Assembly: GCF_000176015.1 (NCBI RefSeq)
Contig: NZ_ACYY01000025.1
Location: 1 to 49,810, forward strand
Length of the DNA stretch: 49,810 bases
Source: Rhodobacter ferrooxidans
GTDB taxonomy: Bacteria; Pseudomonadota; Alphaproteobacteria; Rhodobacterales; Rhodobacteraceae
Reading direction: 5' to 3'
A model generated the notes under the pieces. The model ran no database searches. It was not told where the DNA came from and worked only from the letters and a program-made list of their open reading frames with translations. Within the stretch, counting starts at the first letter, position 1; each line of letters begins with the position of its first letter. Below, in pieces: positions 25,512-32,776 of this stretch. Made by a program: the position numbers and the translations under genes.

Positions 25512-25988
25512 TCAGGCGGTTTCAATTTCGCTGCAATTGCGCCGCAAGCCATCTGCCACCTTCAGCAGCCCGCTCAGGCCGCAATTTCCTTTCACCAGAT
25601 CTTCCAGCGTCACCATGTCCATCTCGTGGTAGAAGGCCTCGACCGCGCGCGCGACATAGCTGCGCAACCGGCAGGTCGTGGACAGCGGACAGGTGTTGGT
25701 GTCGGGGTCAAAACATTCGGCAAAGGGCGTGCCGGACTCGAATGTCCGGAACACCTCGCCCATCGACACTTGCGCGGGCGGGCGTGTCAGATGCAACCCG
25801 CCGCTGCGGCCCCGGACGGTTTCGATGAAACCGTTGGTGTGCAGCGCGTTCACCACCAGCAGCAGGTGATTGAGCGATGCGTTGCAGGCCCGCGCGATCT
25901 CGGCGGTGCGCAGCGTCACGCCTTCGTTCACCGCACAGGCCATCAGGACGCGGGCCGCAAGGTTGGTCTTGGTGGTCAGGCGCATCAA
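25512..25988 (-). CDS. nsrR: Rrf2-family regulator, NsrR-like (iron-sulfur, NO sensing)
   Basis: This 158-residue protein is an Rrf2 winged-helix regulator. It begins MMRLTTKTNLAARVLMACAV and has the recognition region AEIARACNASLNHLLLVVNA and wing TVRGRSGGLHLTRPP. Three cysteines, Cys92, Cys100 and Cys106, in ECFDPDTNTCPLSTTCRL match the cluster ligands of NsrR, a nitric-oxide-sensing repressor. It is divergent from cydDCABX across a 127-base region that contains an FNR-type box. Control of the cytochrome bd operon, a NO-tolerant oxidase, is a reasonable inference. ATG 25985 is an alternative start. Confidence 0.85.
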   Translation of the reverse strand: MMRLTTKTNLAARVLMACAVNEGVTLRTAEIARACNASLNHLLLVVNALHTNGFIETVRGRSGGLHLTRPPAQVSMGEVFRTFESGTPFAECFDPDTNTCPLSTTCRLRSYVARAVEAFYHEMDMVTLEDLVKGNCGLSGLLKVADGLRRNCSEIETA

Positions 25989-26044
25989 AGTCGCTTTCGG
26001 GCTGAAACTTTTCCGGTGCTAGGGCACGGGGGTCAGGGCTGTCC

Positions 26045-26058
26045 TTGATGCAGATCAG
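26045..26058. promoter_or_regulatory. FNR/FixK-type box between nsrR and cydD
   Basis: TTGATGCAGATCAG matches the TTGAT-N4-ATCAA consensus at nine of ten fixed positions. It is 58 bases before the cydD start and 57 before nsrR, in the shared divergent region. Low-oxygen control of cydDC is likely. Confidence 0.65.
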
Positions 26059-26115
26059 GCCGGACCCAGGCCACACTTGATAACTGGCATCTGGAATAAT
26101 AGTTTAAGCAGTAAC

Positions 26116-27777
26116 GTGGATCAGAACCCGAAGCAATATCCTGTCAGCGATCCGGCAAGCGACCCGCTGCTGGCCCCCGGTCGGCGGCGGATGCGGCGCG
26201 CGGCGGTGCTGTCGGTGCTGGCAGGGCTTTTGTGGCCGGTGCAGGCGGCGGTGGTTGCCTGGGCTGTCGGCGGGCTGCTGACCGGGGCCGATGCCTCGGC
26301 GCTGAAGGCGGTGCTGCTGTTTGGCGGGGTCGGACTGTTGCGCGTGGTGCTGGGCTACGGCGCCGAGGCGCAGGCGCAGGCGGCGGCCCGTGCCGTCGTG
26401 ACCGCCGCCCGCGCCCGCATCGTCGCAACCGAGGCGGCCCGGACAGGCGAAAGCGGCTTTGGCGGCGCGGGCAGCCTTACGGCGCTGGCGGTCGAAAAGC
26501 TGGACCTGCTGGCCCCCTATGTCACCCGCTATGCCCCGGCGCGGGCACGGGTGATGGTGCTGCCGCTGGTCATTCTGGCGCTGGCGTTCTGGCAATCCTG
26601 GGCTGTCGGCTTGGTGCTGCTGGTCAGCGGTCCGCTGATCCCGGTGTTCATGGCGCTGATCGGCCTTGCCGCCAAGGAGGCCAGCGCGCGGCAGATGGCC
26701 GAGATCGGCACCCTGAACGATTTTCTGGTCGAACGGCTGTCGGCGCTGGTGGATATCCGGCTGTTGGGCGCGGGCGATGCCGTGCTTGGGTCTTTTGCAG
26801 CACAGGCGGGCGATTTGCGGCGGCGCACCATGGCGGTGCTGCGGGTGGCGTTCCTGTCGTCCACGGTGCTGGAGTTGTTTGCAGCCATCGGCGTGGCGAT
26901 GGTTGCGGTCTATGTCGGGTTTTCCTTGCTGGGGGCGCTGGAATTCGGGGCCTGGGGCGGCGCTGTCAGCCCCGAGGCGGGGATTTTCCTTTTGCTGCTG
27001 GCGCCCGAGTTTTACCAGCCGCTGCGCGATCTGTCGGCGGCCTGGCACGACAAGGCCGCCGCCGATGCGGTGCTGGACGAGATGGCGGCCTGGCAGGATG
27101 AACCGCGCCCGGCCCTGCCCGGAACCGGCGGGCCTGCCGCGCATCTGGCCGGGCCTGCAAGCATCGCGCTGCATGATTGCGTCACGCCCTCGGGCCGCGC
27201 CTTGCCGGCGATTGCCATCGCGGCGGGCGAACGGGTGGCGCTGGTGGGCGGCAGCGGGGCGGGCAAGACCACGGTGCTGCGGCTGATGGCGGGGCTGGAG
27301 CTGCCCGATCAGGGGCGCGTGATCGTGGCAGGCCAGCCGCTGACGGCGGCCAACGCCGATGGCTGGCGGGCAAGGCTGGGCTGGATGCCGCAAGCGCCGC
27401 ATTTCCTGACCGCCAGCCTGCGCCAGAATCTGACGCTTGGGCGCGCGGGCGATCTGGAGGCGGCCTTGCGCACGGCGGGCATTGCCGATGCCGTCGCCGC
27501 CCTGCCGCAGGGGCTTGCCACCCGGCTGGGCGAGACCGGGGCCGGGCTGTCGGGCGGCGAGGCGCGGCGCATCACCCTGGCGCGGGCGGTTTTTGGCGCG
27601 CCCGACGTGATCCTGGCCGACGAGCCGACCGCCGATCTTGACGCGGCAACTGCGCAGATCGTGGCCGATGGCCTGCTGGCCGAAGCCGCACGCGGTGCCA
27701 CGCTGGTGGTGGCCACGCATGACCGGGCGCTGGCTGCGCAGATGGACCGGGTCATTGATCTGGGGCATCTGGCATGA
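26116..27777 (+). CDS. cydD: thiol reductant ABC exporter subunit CydD
   Basis: The 553-residue protein is the CydD half of the heterodimeric CydDC exporter, which moves cysteine/glutathione or related reductants to the periplasm and is needed for cytochrome bd assembly. The membrane domain contains LWPVQAAVVAWAVGGLLTGA and the typical ALIGLAAKEASARQMAEIGT, FLVERLSALVDIRLLGA and PLRDLSAAWHDKAAADAVLD. The ATPase has Walker A GGSGAGKTTVLRL, signature LSGGEARRITLARA and Walker B VILADEPTADLD. GTG 26116 is preferred to TTG 26077 because the latter leads through non-conserved sequence. Its stop overlaps cydC by 4 bases. Confidence 0.93.
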   Translation: MDQNPKQYPVSDPASDPLLAPGRRRMRRAAVLSVLAGLLWPVQAAVVAWAVGGLLTGADASALKAVLLFGGVGLLRVVLGYGAEAQAQAAARAVVTAARARIVATEAARTGESGFGGAGSLTALAVEKLDLLAPYVTRYAPARARVMVLPLVILALAFWQSWAVGLVLLVSGPLIPVFMALIGLAAKEASARQMAEIGTLNDFLVERLSALVDIRLLGAGDAVLGSFAAQAGDLRRRTMAVLRVAFLSSTVLELFAAIGVAMVAVYVGFSLLGALEFGAWGGAVSPEAGIFLLLLAPEFYQPLRDLSAAWHDKAAADAVLDEMAAWQDEPRPALPGTGGPAAHLAGPASIALHDCVTPSGRALPAIAIAAGERVALVGGSGAGKTTVLRLMAGLELPDQGRVIVAGQPLTAANADGWRARLGWMPQAPHFLTASLRQNLTLGRAGDLEAALRTAGIADAVAALPQGLATRLGETGAGLSGGEARRITLARAVFGAPDVILADEPTADLDAATAQIVADGLLAEAARGATLVVATHDRALAAQMDRVIDLGHLA

Positions 27778-29450
27778 CGGCACTTTGGGCGATCTTCCGG
27801 CTGATCCTGCGCGACCAGCGCAGCGCCTTGCTGCGCGGTGCAGCCCTCAGCCTGCTGGTGCTGGTGATGGGCGCGGCGCTGCTGGGCCTGTCGGGCTGGT
27901 TCATCACCGCCGCCGCCGCCGCCGGTCTGGCCGGAGCCGGTGCGGTGTTCGACGTGTTCCGCCCCTCGGCCATGGTGCGGTTTCTGGCGCTGGGGCGGGC
28001 CGCGGCGCGCTATGGCGAACGGCTGCTGACCCATGACGCCACCCTGCGGGCGCTGGAAAGCTTGCGGTTGCGGGTGCTGGCCGCACTGGTCGCGGCAGAG
28101 TATCTGCGGATGATCCGGGTGCGCGGGGCGCAGGCGCTGAACCGGCTGACGGCGGATATCGACGCCCTGGACGGGGTGCCGTTGCGGCTGATGCTGCCGC
28201 TGATTGCCGGGGTGGCAGCGCAGTTGCTGGCGCTGGCGGTCTTGTGGATACTGGTCGCCCCGGTCGTCGCGGTCTGGATTGTTGCGGGCTATCTGGTTGG
28301 TGCCGCACTGATTTTCGGCGGCATGGCCCGGGTCGCCATGCCGCTGTCACGCCGGGCCGAGGTGGCGGCACAGGCGTTCCGGGCGCGGCTGATCGACCTG
28401 ATCCGGGCCCGGCGCGATCTGGCGGTCTATGGCCGGCTGACCGCGCAGGCAAAGGACGTGATGGCTGCCGAGGCGCGGGGGCTGGACCTGCGCTGCCAGT
28501 TGGACCAGGCCGAACGGCGGGCCGGGGCGGCGCTTGGCCTGCTGGCAACCGCGGTTGCTGCCGGGGCGCTGGGGATCGGCATGACGCTGGTGCAGGCCGG
28601 GCGGATCGCGCCGGGTTTTGCCGCACTGGGGTTCTTTGCGGCGCTGGCGCTGGCTGAAACGCTGGCACCGTTGCGGCGCGCGGTGGCGGATCTTGGGCGC
28701 ATGGCCGATGCGGCCCGCCGGGTCCGCCGCGATCTGGCCCAGCCCTTGCCCGCCCAGCCCTTGCACACCCAGCCCTTGCCCGCAGATACCGATGGCGGCA
28801 CCGATGGCGCGAGCGGGTTTGCGCTGCGGGTCAGCGGCGTGACCCTGCATCGCCCGGGGACCAGCCTGCCGGTGGTCTCGGGGCTTTCGTTCACCGTGGC
28901 ACCGGGCGAAACCGTGGCGATCACCGGGGCCAGCGGCACCGGAAAATCGACCTTGCTGCTGGCCATCGCGGGGCTGCAACCGCTGGCTGCGGGGCAGATC
29001 AGCCTGGGCGGCTGGGCGGTTGCGGACTGGCCAGAGGCCGACCTGCGGGCGGGCCTGACCCTGCTGCCGCAACGCAGCACGCTGATGGCCGGAACCGTGG
29101 CCGAGGCGCTGCGGCTGGCCGGCCCCGCCGAGGACGCGCACCTGTGGCAGGTGCTGGCGGCCGTGCAGATGGACGGGATCATCCGCGAACGCGACGGCCT
29201 GGCCGCCCGGATCGGCCCGCGCGGTGAAGGATTTTCCGGCGGCGAGGCGCGGCGTCTGGCGCTGGCGCGCACGCTGCTGCGCCACCCGCGGATTTTGCTG
29301 CTGGATGAGCCGACCGAAGGTCTGGACGATACCACCGCCCGCGCCGTCTTGCAGGGGGTGCGGCAGCTTCTGCCCGACGCGGCCCTGCTGATCGCGGCAC
29401 ATCGGCAGGCAGAGACGGCCTTCGCTGACCGGGTGCTTGCGCTTTCTTAA
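27774..29450 (+). CDS. cydC: thiol reductant ABC exporter subunit CydC
   Basis: The 558-residue partner of CydD starts MTALWAIFRLILRDQRSALL. Its membrane domain has LLGLSGWFITAAAAAGLAG, FRPSAMVRFLALGRAAARYG and TADIDALDGVPLRLMLPLIA, all usual for CydC. The ATPase has Walker A GASGTGKSTLLLAI, signature FSGGEARRLALARTLL and Walker B ILLLDEPTEGLDD. Between the halves, around residues 323-337, a 15-base tandem repeat (28740-28784) codes for QPLPA, QPLHT, QPLPA. The gene overlaps cydD and is followed by a 123-base gap with an FNR box before cydA. Confidence 0.93.
   Translation: MTALWAIFRLILRDQRSALLRGAALSLLVLVMGAALLGLSGWFITAAAAAGLAGAGAVFDVFRPSAMVRFLALGRAAARYGERLLTHDATLRALESLRLRVLAALVAAEYLRMIRVRGAQALNRLTADIDALDGVPLRLMLPLIAGVAAQLLALAVLWILVAPVVAVWIVAGYLVGAALIFGGMARVAMPLSRRAEVAAQAFRARLIDLIRARRDLAVYGRLTAQAKDVMAAEARGLDLRCQLDQAERRAGAALGLLATAVAAGALGIGMTLVQAGRIAPGFAALGFFAALALAETLAPLRRAVADLGRMADAARRVRRDLAQPLPAQPLHTQPLPADTDGGTDGASGFALRVSGVTLHRPGTSLPVVSGLSFTVAPGETVAITGASGTGKSTLLLAIAGLQPLAAGQISLGGWAVADWPEADLRAGLTLLPQRSTLMAGTVAEALRLAGPAEDAHLWQVLAAVQMDGIIRERDGLAARIGPRGEGFSGGEARRLALARTLLRHPRILLLDEPTEGLDDTTARAVLQGVRQLLPDAALLIAAHRQAETAFADRVLALS
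28740..28784 (+). repeat. 15-bp tandem repeat (three copies) inside cydC
   Basis: Three copies of CAGCCCTTGCCCGCC, the middle one with changes (CAGCCCTTGCACACC), stand head to tail in frame. They lengthen the linker between the membrane and ATPase domains by Gln-Pro-Leu units. Confidence 0.8.
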
Positions 29451-29472
29451 CATGTAAATTTCACACCAGTTT

Positions 29473-29486
29473 TTGATCTGAATCAA
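29473..29486. promoter_or_regulatory. perfect FNR box upstream of cydA
   Basis: TTGATCTGAATCAA matches TTGAT-N4-ATCAA at all fixed positions. Its right end is 87 bases before the cydA ATG, in the gap after cydC, so cydABX probably has its own low-oxygen promoter inside the cluster. Confidence 0.8.
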
Positions 29487-29573
29487 GGTTTGGTATGGCG
29501 CGGTCAATCACTATATTTGGAATTGAGACTTTGTATCGCAAGGATTCGCCCTGCGATAACTGGAGCTAAAGAT

Positions 29574-31184
29574 ATGGAATTCGGTATCGTCGAGCTGTCA
29601 CGGCTGCAATTTGCCATGACGGCCATGTATCACTTTCTCTTCGTGCCGCTGACCCTGGGTCTGTCGATCCTGGTGGCGATCATGGAGACGGTTTATGTCA
29701 TGACCAACCGACCCGTCTGGCGCCAGATGACCAAATTCTGGGGCACGCTGTTCGGGATCAACTTCGTCCTCGGCGTCGCCACCGGCATCACCATGGAGTT
29801 CCAGTTCGGCATGAACTGGAGCTACTACAGCCACTATGTCGGCGACATCTTCGGCGCGCCGCTGGCGATCGAGGGGCTGATGGCCTTCTTTCTTGAGGCC
29901 ACCTTTGTCGGGTTGTTCTTCTTTGGCTGGGACAAGCTGAGCAAACAGGCCCACCTGACAGTGACCTGGCTGGTGGCCATCGGGTCGAACTTCTCGGCGC
30001 TGTGGATCCTGATCGCCAATGGCTGGATGCAGAACCCGGTGGGTGCCGAGTTCAACCCGCAGACCATGCGGATGGAGATGACCGATTTCTTCGCCGTCCT
30101 GTTCAACGAGGTGGCGCAGGCAAAATTCGTGCACACCGTCTCGGCGGGCTATGTCACGGCTTCGGTCTTTGTGATCGGGGTTTCGGCCTGGTATCTGCTG
30201 AAGGGGCGGCACATCGAACTGGCACGGCGCTCGATCACCGTGGCCGCGGCCTTTGGTCTGGCCTCGGCGTTCTCGGTGGTGCTGCTGGGCGACGAGTCCG
30301 GCTATTCGGCCACCCACAGCCAGAAGATGAAACTGGCGGCGATCGAGGCGATGTGGGAAACCCACGAGGCGCCTGCCCCGTTCAACCTGATCGGTTTCCC
30401 GGATCAGGAAGCGCGCGAGACCCATTATGCCATCCAGATTCCCTGGGCGATGGGTCTGATCGGCACCCGGTCGCTGACCACGGAAATTCCGGGGATCAAC
30501 GATCTGGTGGCGCAGGCCGAAACCCGGATCCGCTCGGGTCTGATTGCCTATGACGCGCTGATGCACATCCGCGAGATGCGCGATGCGGCAGACCCCGCCG
30601 TGACGGCCACCTTCGAAGAACATTCGGCGGACCTTGGCTTTGCCTTCCTTTTGAAGAAATACGTCGAAGACCCGCGCACGGCGACCGAAGCGCAGATCGT
30701 TGCGGCCTCGAACGACACGGTGCCGACGGTCTGGCCGCTGTTCTGGGCCTTCCGTGTGATGGTGGCGCTTGGCTTTGGTTTCATCGCCACGATGGCCTAT
30801 TTCTTCTACCGCGCCTCGTTCAAGGGCATGGACTTTCCGCGGCCGGCGTTGTGGCTGGCGGTGGTGATGATCCCGGCGCCGTGGATTGCCGCCGAGATGG
30901 GCTGGTTCGTGGCCGAGTTTGGCCGCCAACCCTGGACGGTGGACGGCATACTGCCCACGGCGATGTCGGTTTCCGCGCTGTCGATGACCGAAGTGGCGCT
31001 GACGCTGGCCGGGTTCGTGCTGTTCTACACCGCGCTGTTCATCATCGAGATGGGCCTGATGCTGAAATACATCCGCAAGGGCCCGTTCCAGGATGTTCTG
31101 GAAACCGACGCCTGGGTTCAGCGTCACCATGACCGGCTGGCCGGACGGCGCAACGCCGACGCCATCGCCACGCCCGCGGAGTAA
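29574..31184 (+). CDS. cydA: cytochrome bd ubiquinol oxidase subunit I
   Basis: The 536-residue protein carries the hemes of cytochrome bd, the quinol-to-oxygen oxidase that keeps respiration going at low oxygen and resists NO and sulfide. It begins MEFGIVELSRLQFAMTAMYH with the heme b595 ligand at His20. Other hallmarks are GAPLAIEGLMAFFLEATFVG with the conserved Glu pair, a quinol-loop region from about residue 250 to 390, and WFVAEFGRQPWTVDGILPTA. Loop length and total size fit the long-loop E. coli type rather than the short CIO type. GGAG precedes the ATG; cydB follows after 5 bases. Confidence 0.96.
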   Translation: MEFGIVELSRLQFAMTAMYHFLFVPLTLGLSILVAIMETVYVMTNRPVWRQMTKFWGTLFGINFVLGVATGITMEFQFGMNWSYYSHYVGDIFGAPLAIEGLMAFFLEATFVGLFFFGWDKLSKQAHLTVTWLVAIGSNFSALWILIANGWMQNPVGAEFNPQTMRMEMTDFFAVLFNEVAQAKFVHTVSAGYVTASVFVIGVSAWYLLKGRHIELARRSITVAAAFGLASAFSVVLLGDESGYSATHSQKMKLAAIEAMWETHEAPAPFNLIGFPDQEARETHYAIQIPWAMGLIGTRSLTTEIPGINDLVAQAETRIRSGLIAYDALMHIREMRDAADPAVTATFEEHSADLGFAFLLKKYVEDPRTATEAQIVAASNDTVPTVWPLFWAFRVMVALGFGFIATMAYFFYRASFKGMDFPRPALWLAVVMIPAPWIAAEMGWFVAEFGRQPWTVDGILPTAMSVSALSMTEVALTLAGFVLFYTALFIIEMGLMLKYIRKGPFQDVLETDAWVQRHHDRLAGRRNADAIATPAE

Positions 31185-31189
31185 TCGCC

Positions 31190-32353
31190 ATGATCTTGCA
31201 CGAATTGCTGAGTTACGAACTGCTTCGGGTGATCTGGTGGGGGCTGCTGGGCGTCTTGCTGATCGGGTTCGCGCTGACTGACGGGTTCGACATGGGGGTG
31301 GGCGCGCTGCTTCCCTTTGTCGGCAAGACCGATGTCGAACGGCGGGTGGCGATCAACACCGTCGGCCCGGTCTGGGAGGGCAACCAGGTTTGGTTCATCC
31401 TGGGCGGTGGTGCGATCTTTGCCGCCTGGCCGCCGCTTTATGCGGTGTCGTTCTCGGGCTTCTATCTTGCGATGTTCGTCGTTCTGGCGGCCTTCATCGT
31501 GCGGCCCGTGGCGTTCAAATACCGCTCGAAGCGCGACGATCCGCGCTGGCGGTCGGCCTGGGATTGGGCGCTGTTCGTGTCGGGTGCGGTGCCGGCGCTG
31601 CTGTTCGGCGTGGCCGTCGGCAACGTCATACAGGGTGTGCCGTTCCACTTCACCGACGACCTCCATTCGATCTACGACGATGTGTGGTACATGAAGTTTC
31701 TTGGCCTGCTGGACCCGTTCTCGATCCTGGCGGGCGTGGTGTCGCTGGCCATGCTGGTGATGCATGGCGCTGCCTGGCTGACGCTGAAGGCCGAAGGGGC
31801 CGTGCAATGGCGGGCGCGGTCGATCGGCTCGGTTGCCGCACTGGTTGCGGTTGCGGCCTATGCGGCGGCCGGGGTCTGGCTGGCCTTCGGGATCGAGGGC
31901 TACCGCATCGTCGGTGATTATGTGACCGGTGGCCCGTCGAACCCGCTGCACTTCGAGGTCGAGAAAACCGCCACCTGGCTGACCGCCTACGCTGACCGCC
32001 CCTGGATCATCGTGGCCCCGGCCATGGGTATTCTTGGCGGGCTGCTGACCTTCTTCGGCCTGCGGGCCGGGCGCGAGGTTTCCACGCTGCTGTTCTCGAA
32101 AATGGCGATCCTGGGGGTGATTTCCTCGGTCGGTCTGACGATGTTTCCCTTCATCATGCCATCGTCCTCTGACCCGCAATCGTCGCTGACGGTGTGGAAC
32201 AGTTCGTCCTCGCATTTGACGCTGTTCATCATGCTGATCTGCGCGCTGATCTTCATGCCGCTGATCCTGATGTACACCGCCTGGGTTTACAAAGTGCTGT
32301 GGGGCAAGGTCACCGAGGCCGACGTCACCGACAACTCCCACTCGGTCTATTGA
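31190..32353 (+). CDS. cydB: cytochrome bd ubiquinol oxidase subunit II
   Basis: The 387-residue membrane protein is the second core subunit of cytochrome bd. It begins MILHELLSYELLRVIWWGLL and has LIGFALTDGFDMGVGALLPF with the acidic residues of the proton path, NTVGPVWEGNQVWFILGGGA, FAAWPPLYAVSFSGFYLAMF and VRPVAFKYRSKRDDPRW. The end LFIMLICALIFMPLILMYTA WVYKVLWG is the last helix. It lies 5 bases after cydA and 18 bases before cydX, so the three are made together. Confidence 0.96.
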   Translation: MILHELLSYELLRVIWWGLLGVLLIGFALTDGFDMGVGALLPFVGKTDVERRVAINTVGPVWEGNQVWFILGGGAIFAAWPPLYAVSFSGFYLAMFVVLAAFIVRPVAFKYRSKRDDPRWRSAWDWALFVSGAVPALLFGVAVGNVIQGVPFHFTDDLHSIYDDVWYMKFLGLLDPFSILAGVVSLAMLVMHGAAWLTLKAEGAVQWRARSIGSVAALVAVAAYAAAGVWLAFGIEGYRIVGDYVTGGPSNPLHFEVEKTATWLTAYADRPWIIVAPAMGILGGLLTFFGLRAGREVSTLLFSKMAILGVISSVGLTMFPFIMPSSSDPQSSLTVWNSSSSHLTLFIMLICALIFMPLILMYTAWVYKVLWGKVTEADVTDNSHSVY

Positions 32354-32371
32354 CCGGAAAGGACTGAAATC

Positions 32372-32512
32372 ATGTGGTATTTCGCCTGGCTTCTGGGGCT
32401 TCCGCTGGCCGCCGTCTTTGCCGTGATGAACGCGATGTGGCTGGAGTTGAAGGAAGACGAGAAGATATTGAACCGCGACGGCTCGACACCGTCGCGCCCT
32501 GCGCGGCGCTGA
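32372..32512 (+). CDS. cydX: cytochrome bd small subunit CydX
   Basis: This 46-residue membrane peptide begins MWYFAWLLGLPLAAVFAVMN and continues AMWLELKEDEKI, the standard layout of CydX: a Trp-Tyr-Phe-Ala-Trp start, one helix, and an acidic end. CydX stabilises the heme environment of CydAB. GGAAAGGA lies 8-15 bases before the ATG at 32372. The last 12 residues (RDGSTPSRPARR) extend beyond the usual 35-40 residue form. It directly follows cydB. Confidence 0.93.
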   Translation: MWYFAWLLGLPLAAVFAVMNAMWLELKEDEKILNRDGSTPSRPARR

Positions 32513-32523
32513 CCGCGCCGGCA

Positions 32524-32570
32524 TGTCGGCAAAACGCCAGCGACCCGCTGCTTTGCCGACAGGACCTTTT
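32524..32570 (+). terminator. terminator of the cyd operon
   Basis: TGTCGGCAAA (from 32524) pairs with TTTGCCGACA (to 32561), and inside the loop CAGCG pairs with CGCTG. It is followed by GGACCTTTTC. It starts 11 bases after the cydX stop. Confidence 0.75.
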
Positions 32571-32776
32571 CATCCGATCGGGGCCGGTTTTCCGGGCAAT
32601 CTTGCGGATCGCAACGCGACGCCGCAACCGCAGGGTTCGAATGATGTCTTGAAACCCCGTGTTGACCCCATCGTTGCCCCCGTCGATCACGGCGAGGGGG
32701 CAAGGGCAGATGGGTCAGTTATTCCTGGAACCATGCCGGACCTTGGGCAAATTAAGCATATAAATCAACAAACCCA
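32571..32776. other. intergenic stretch between cydX terminator and the che operon end
   Basis: No gene is supported here. TTGCCCCC (32674-32681) and GGGGGCAA (32696-32703) form an inverted repeat with a 14-base loop but no T-run; it could end the che transcript or be chance in GC-rich DNA. The final 60 bases before 32777 are AT-rich. Confidence 0.4.

Noticed and set aside
32370-32690. Minus-strand frame over cydX that could be a transposase piece
   Set aside because: No recognisable transposase motif, and it overlaps the well-supported cydX gene and its terminator.
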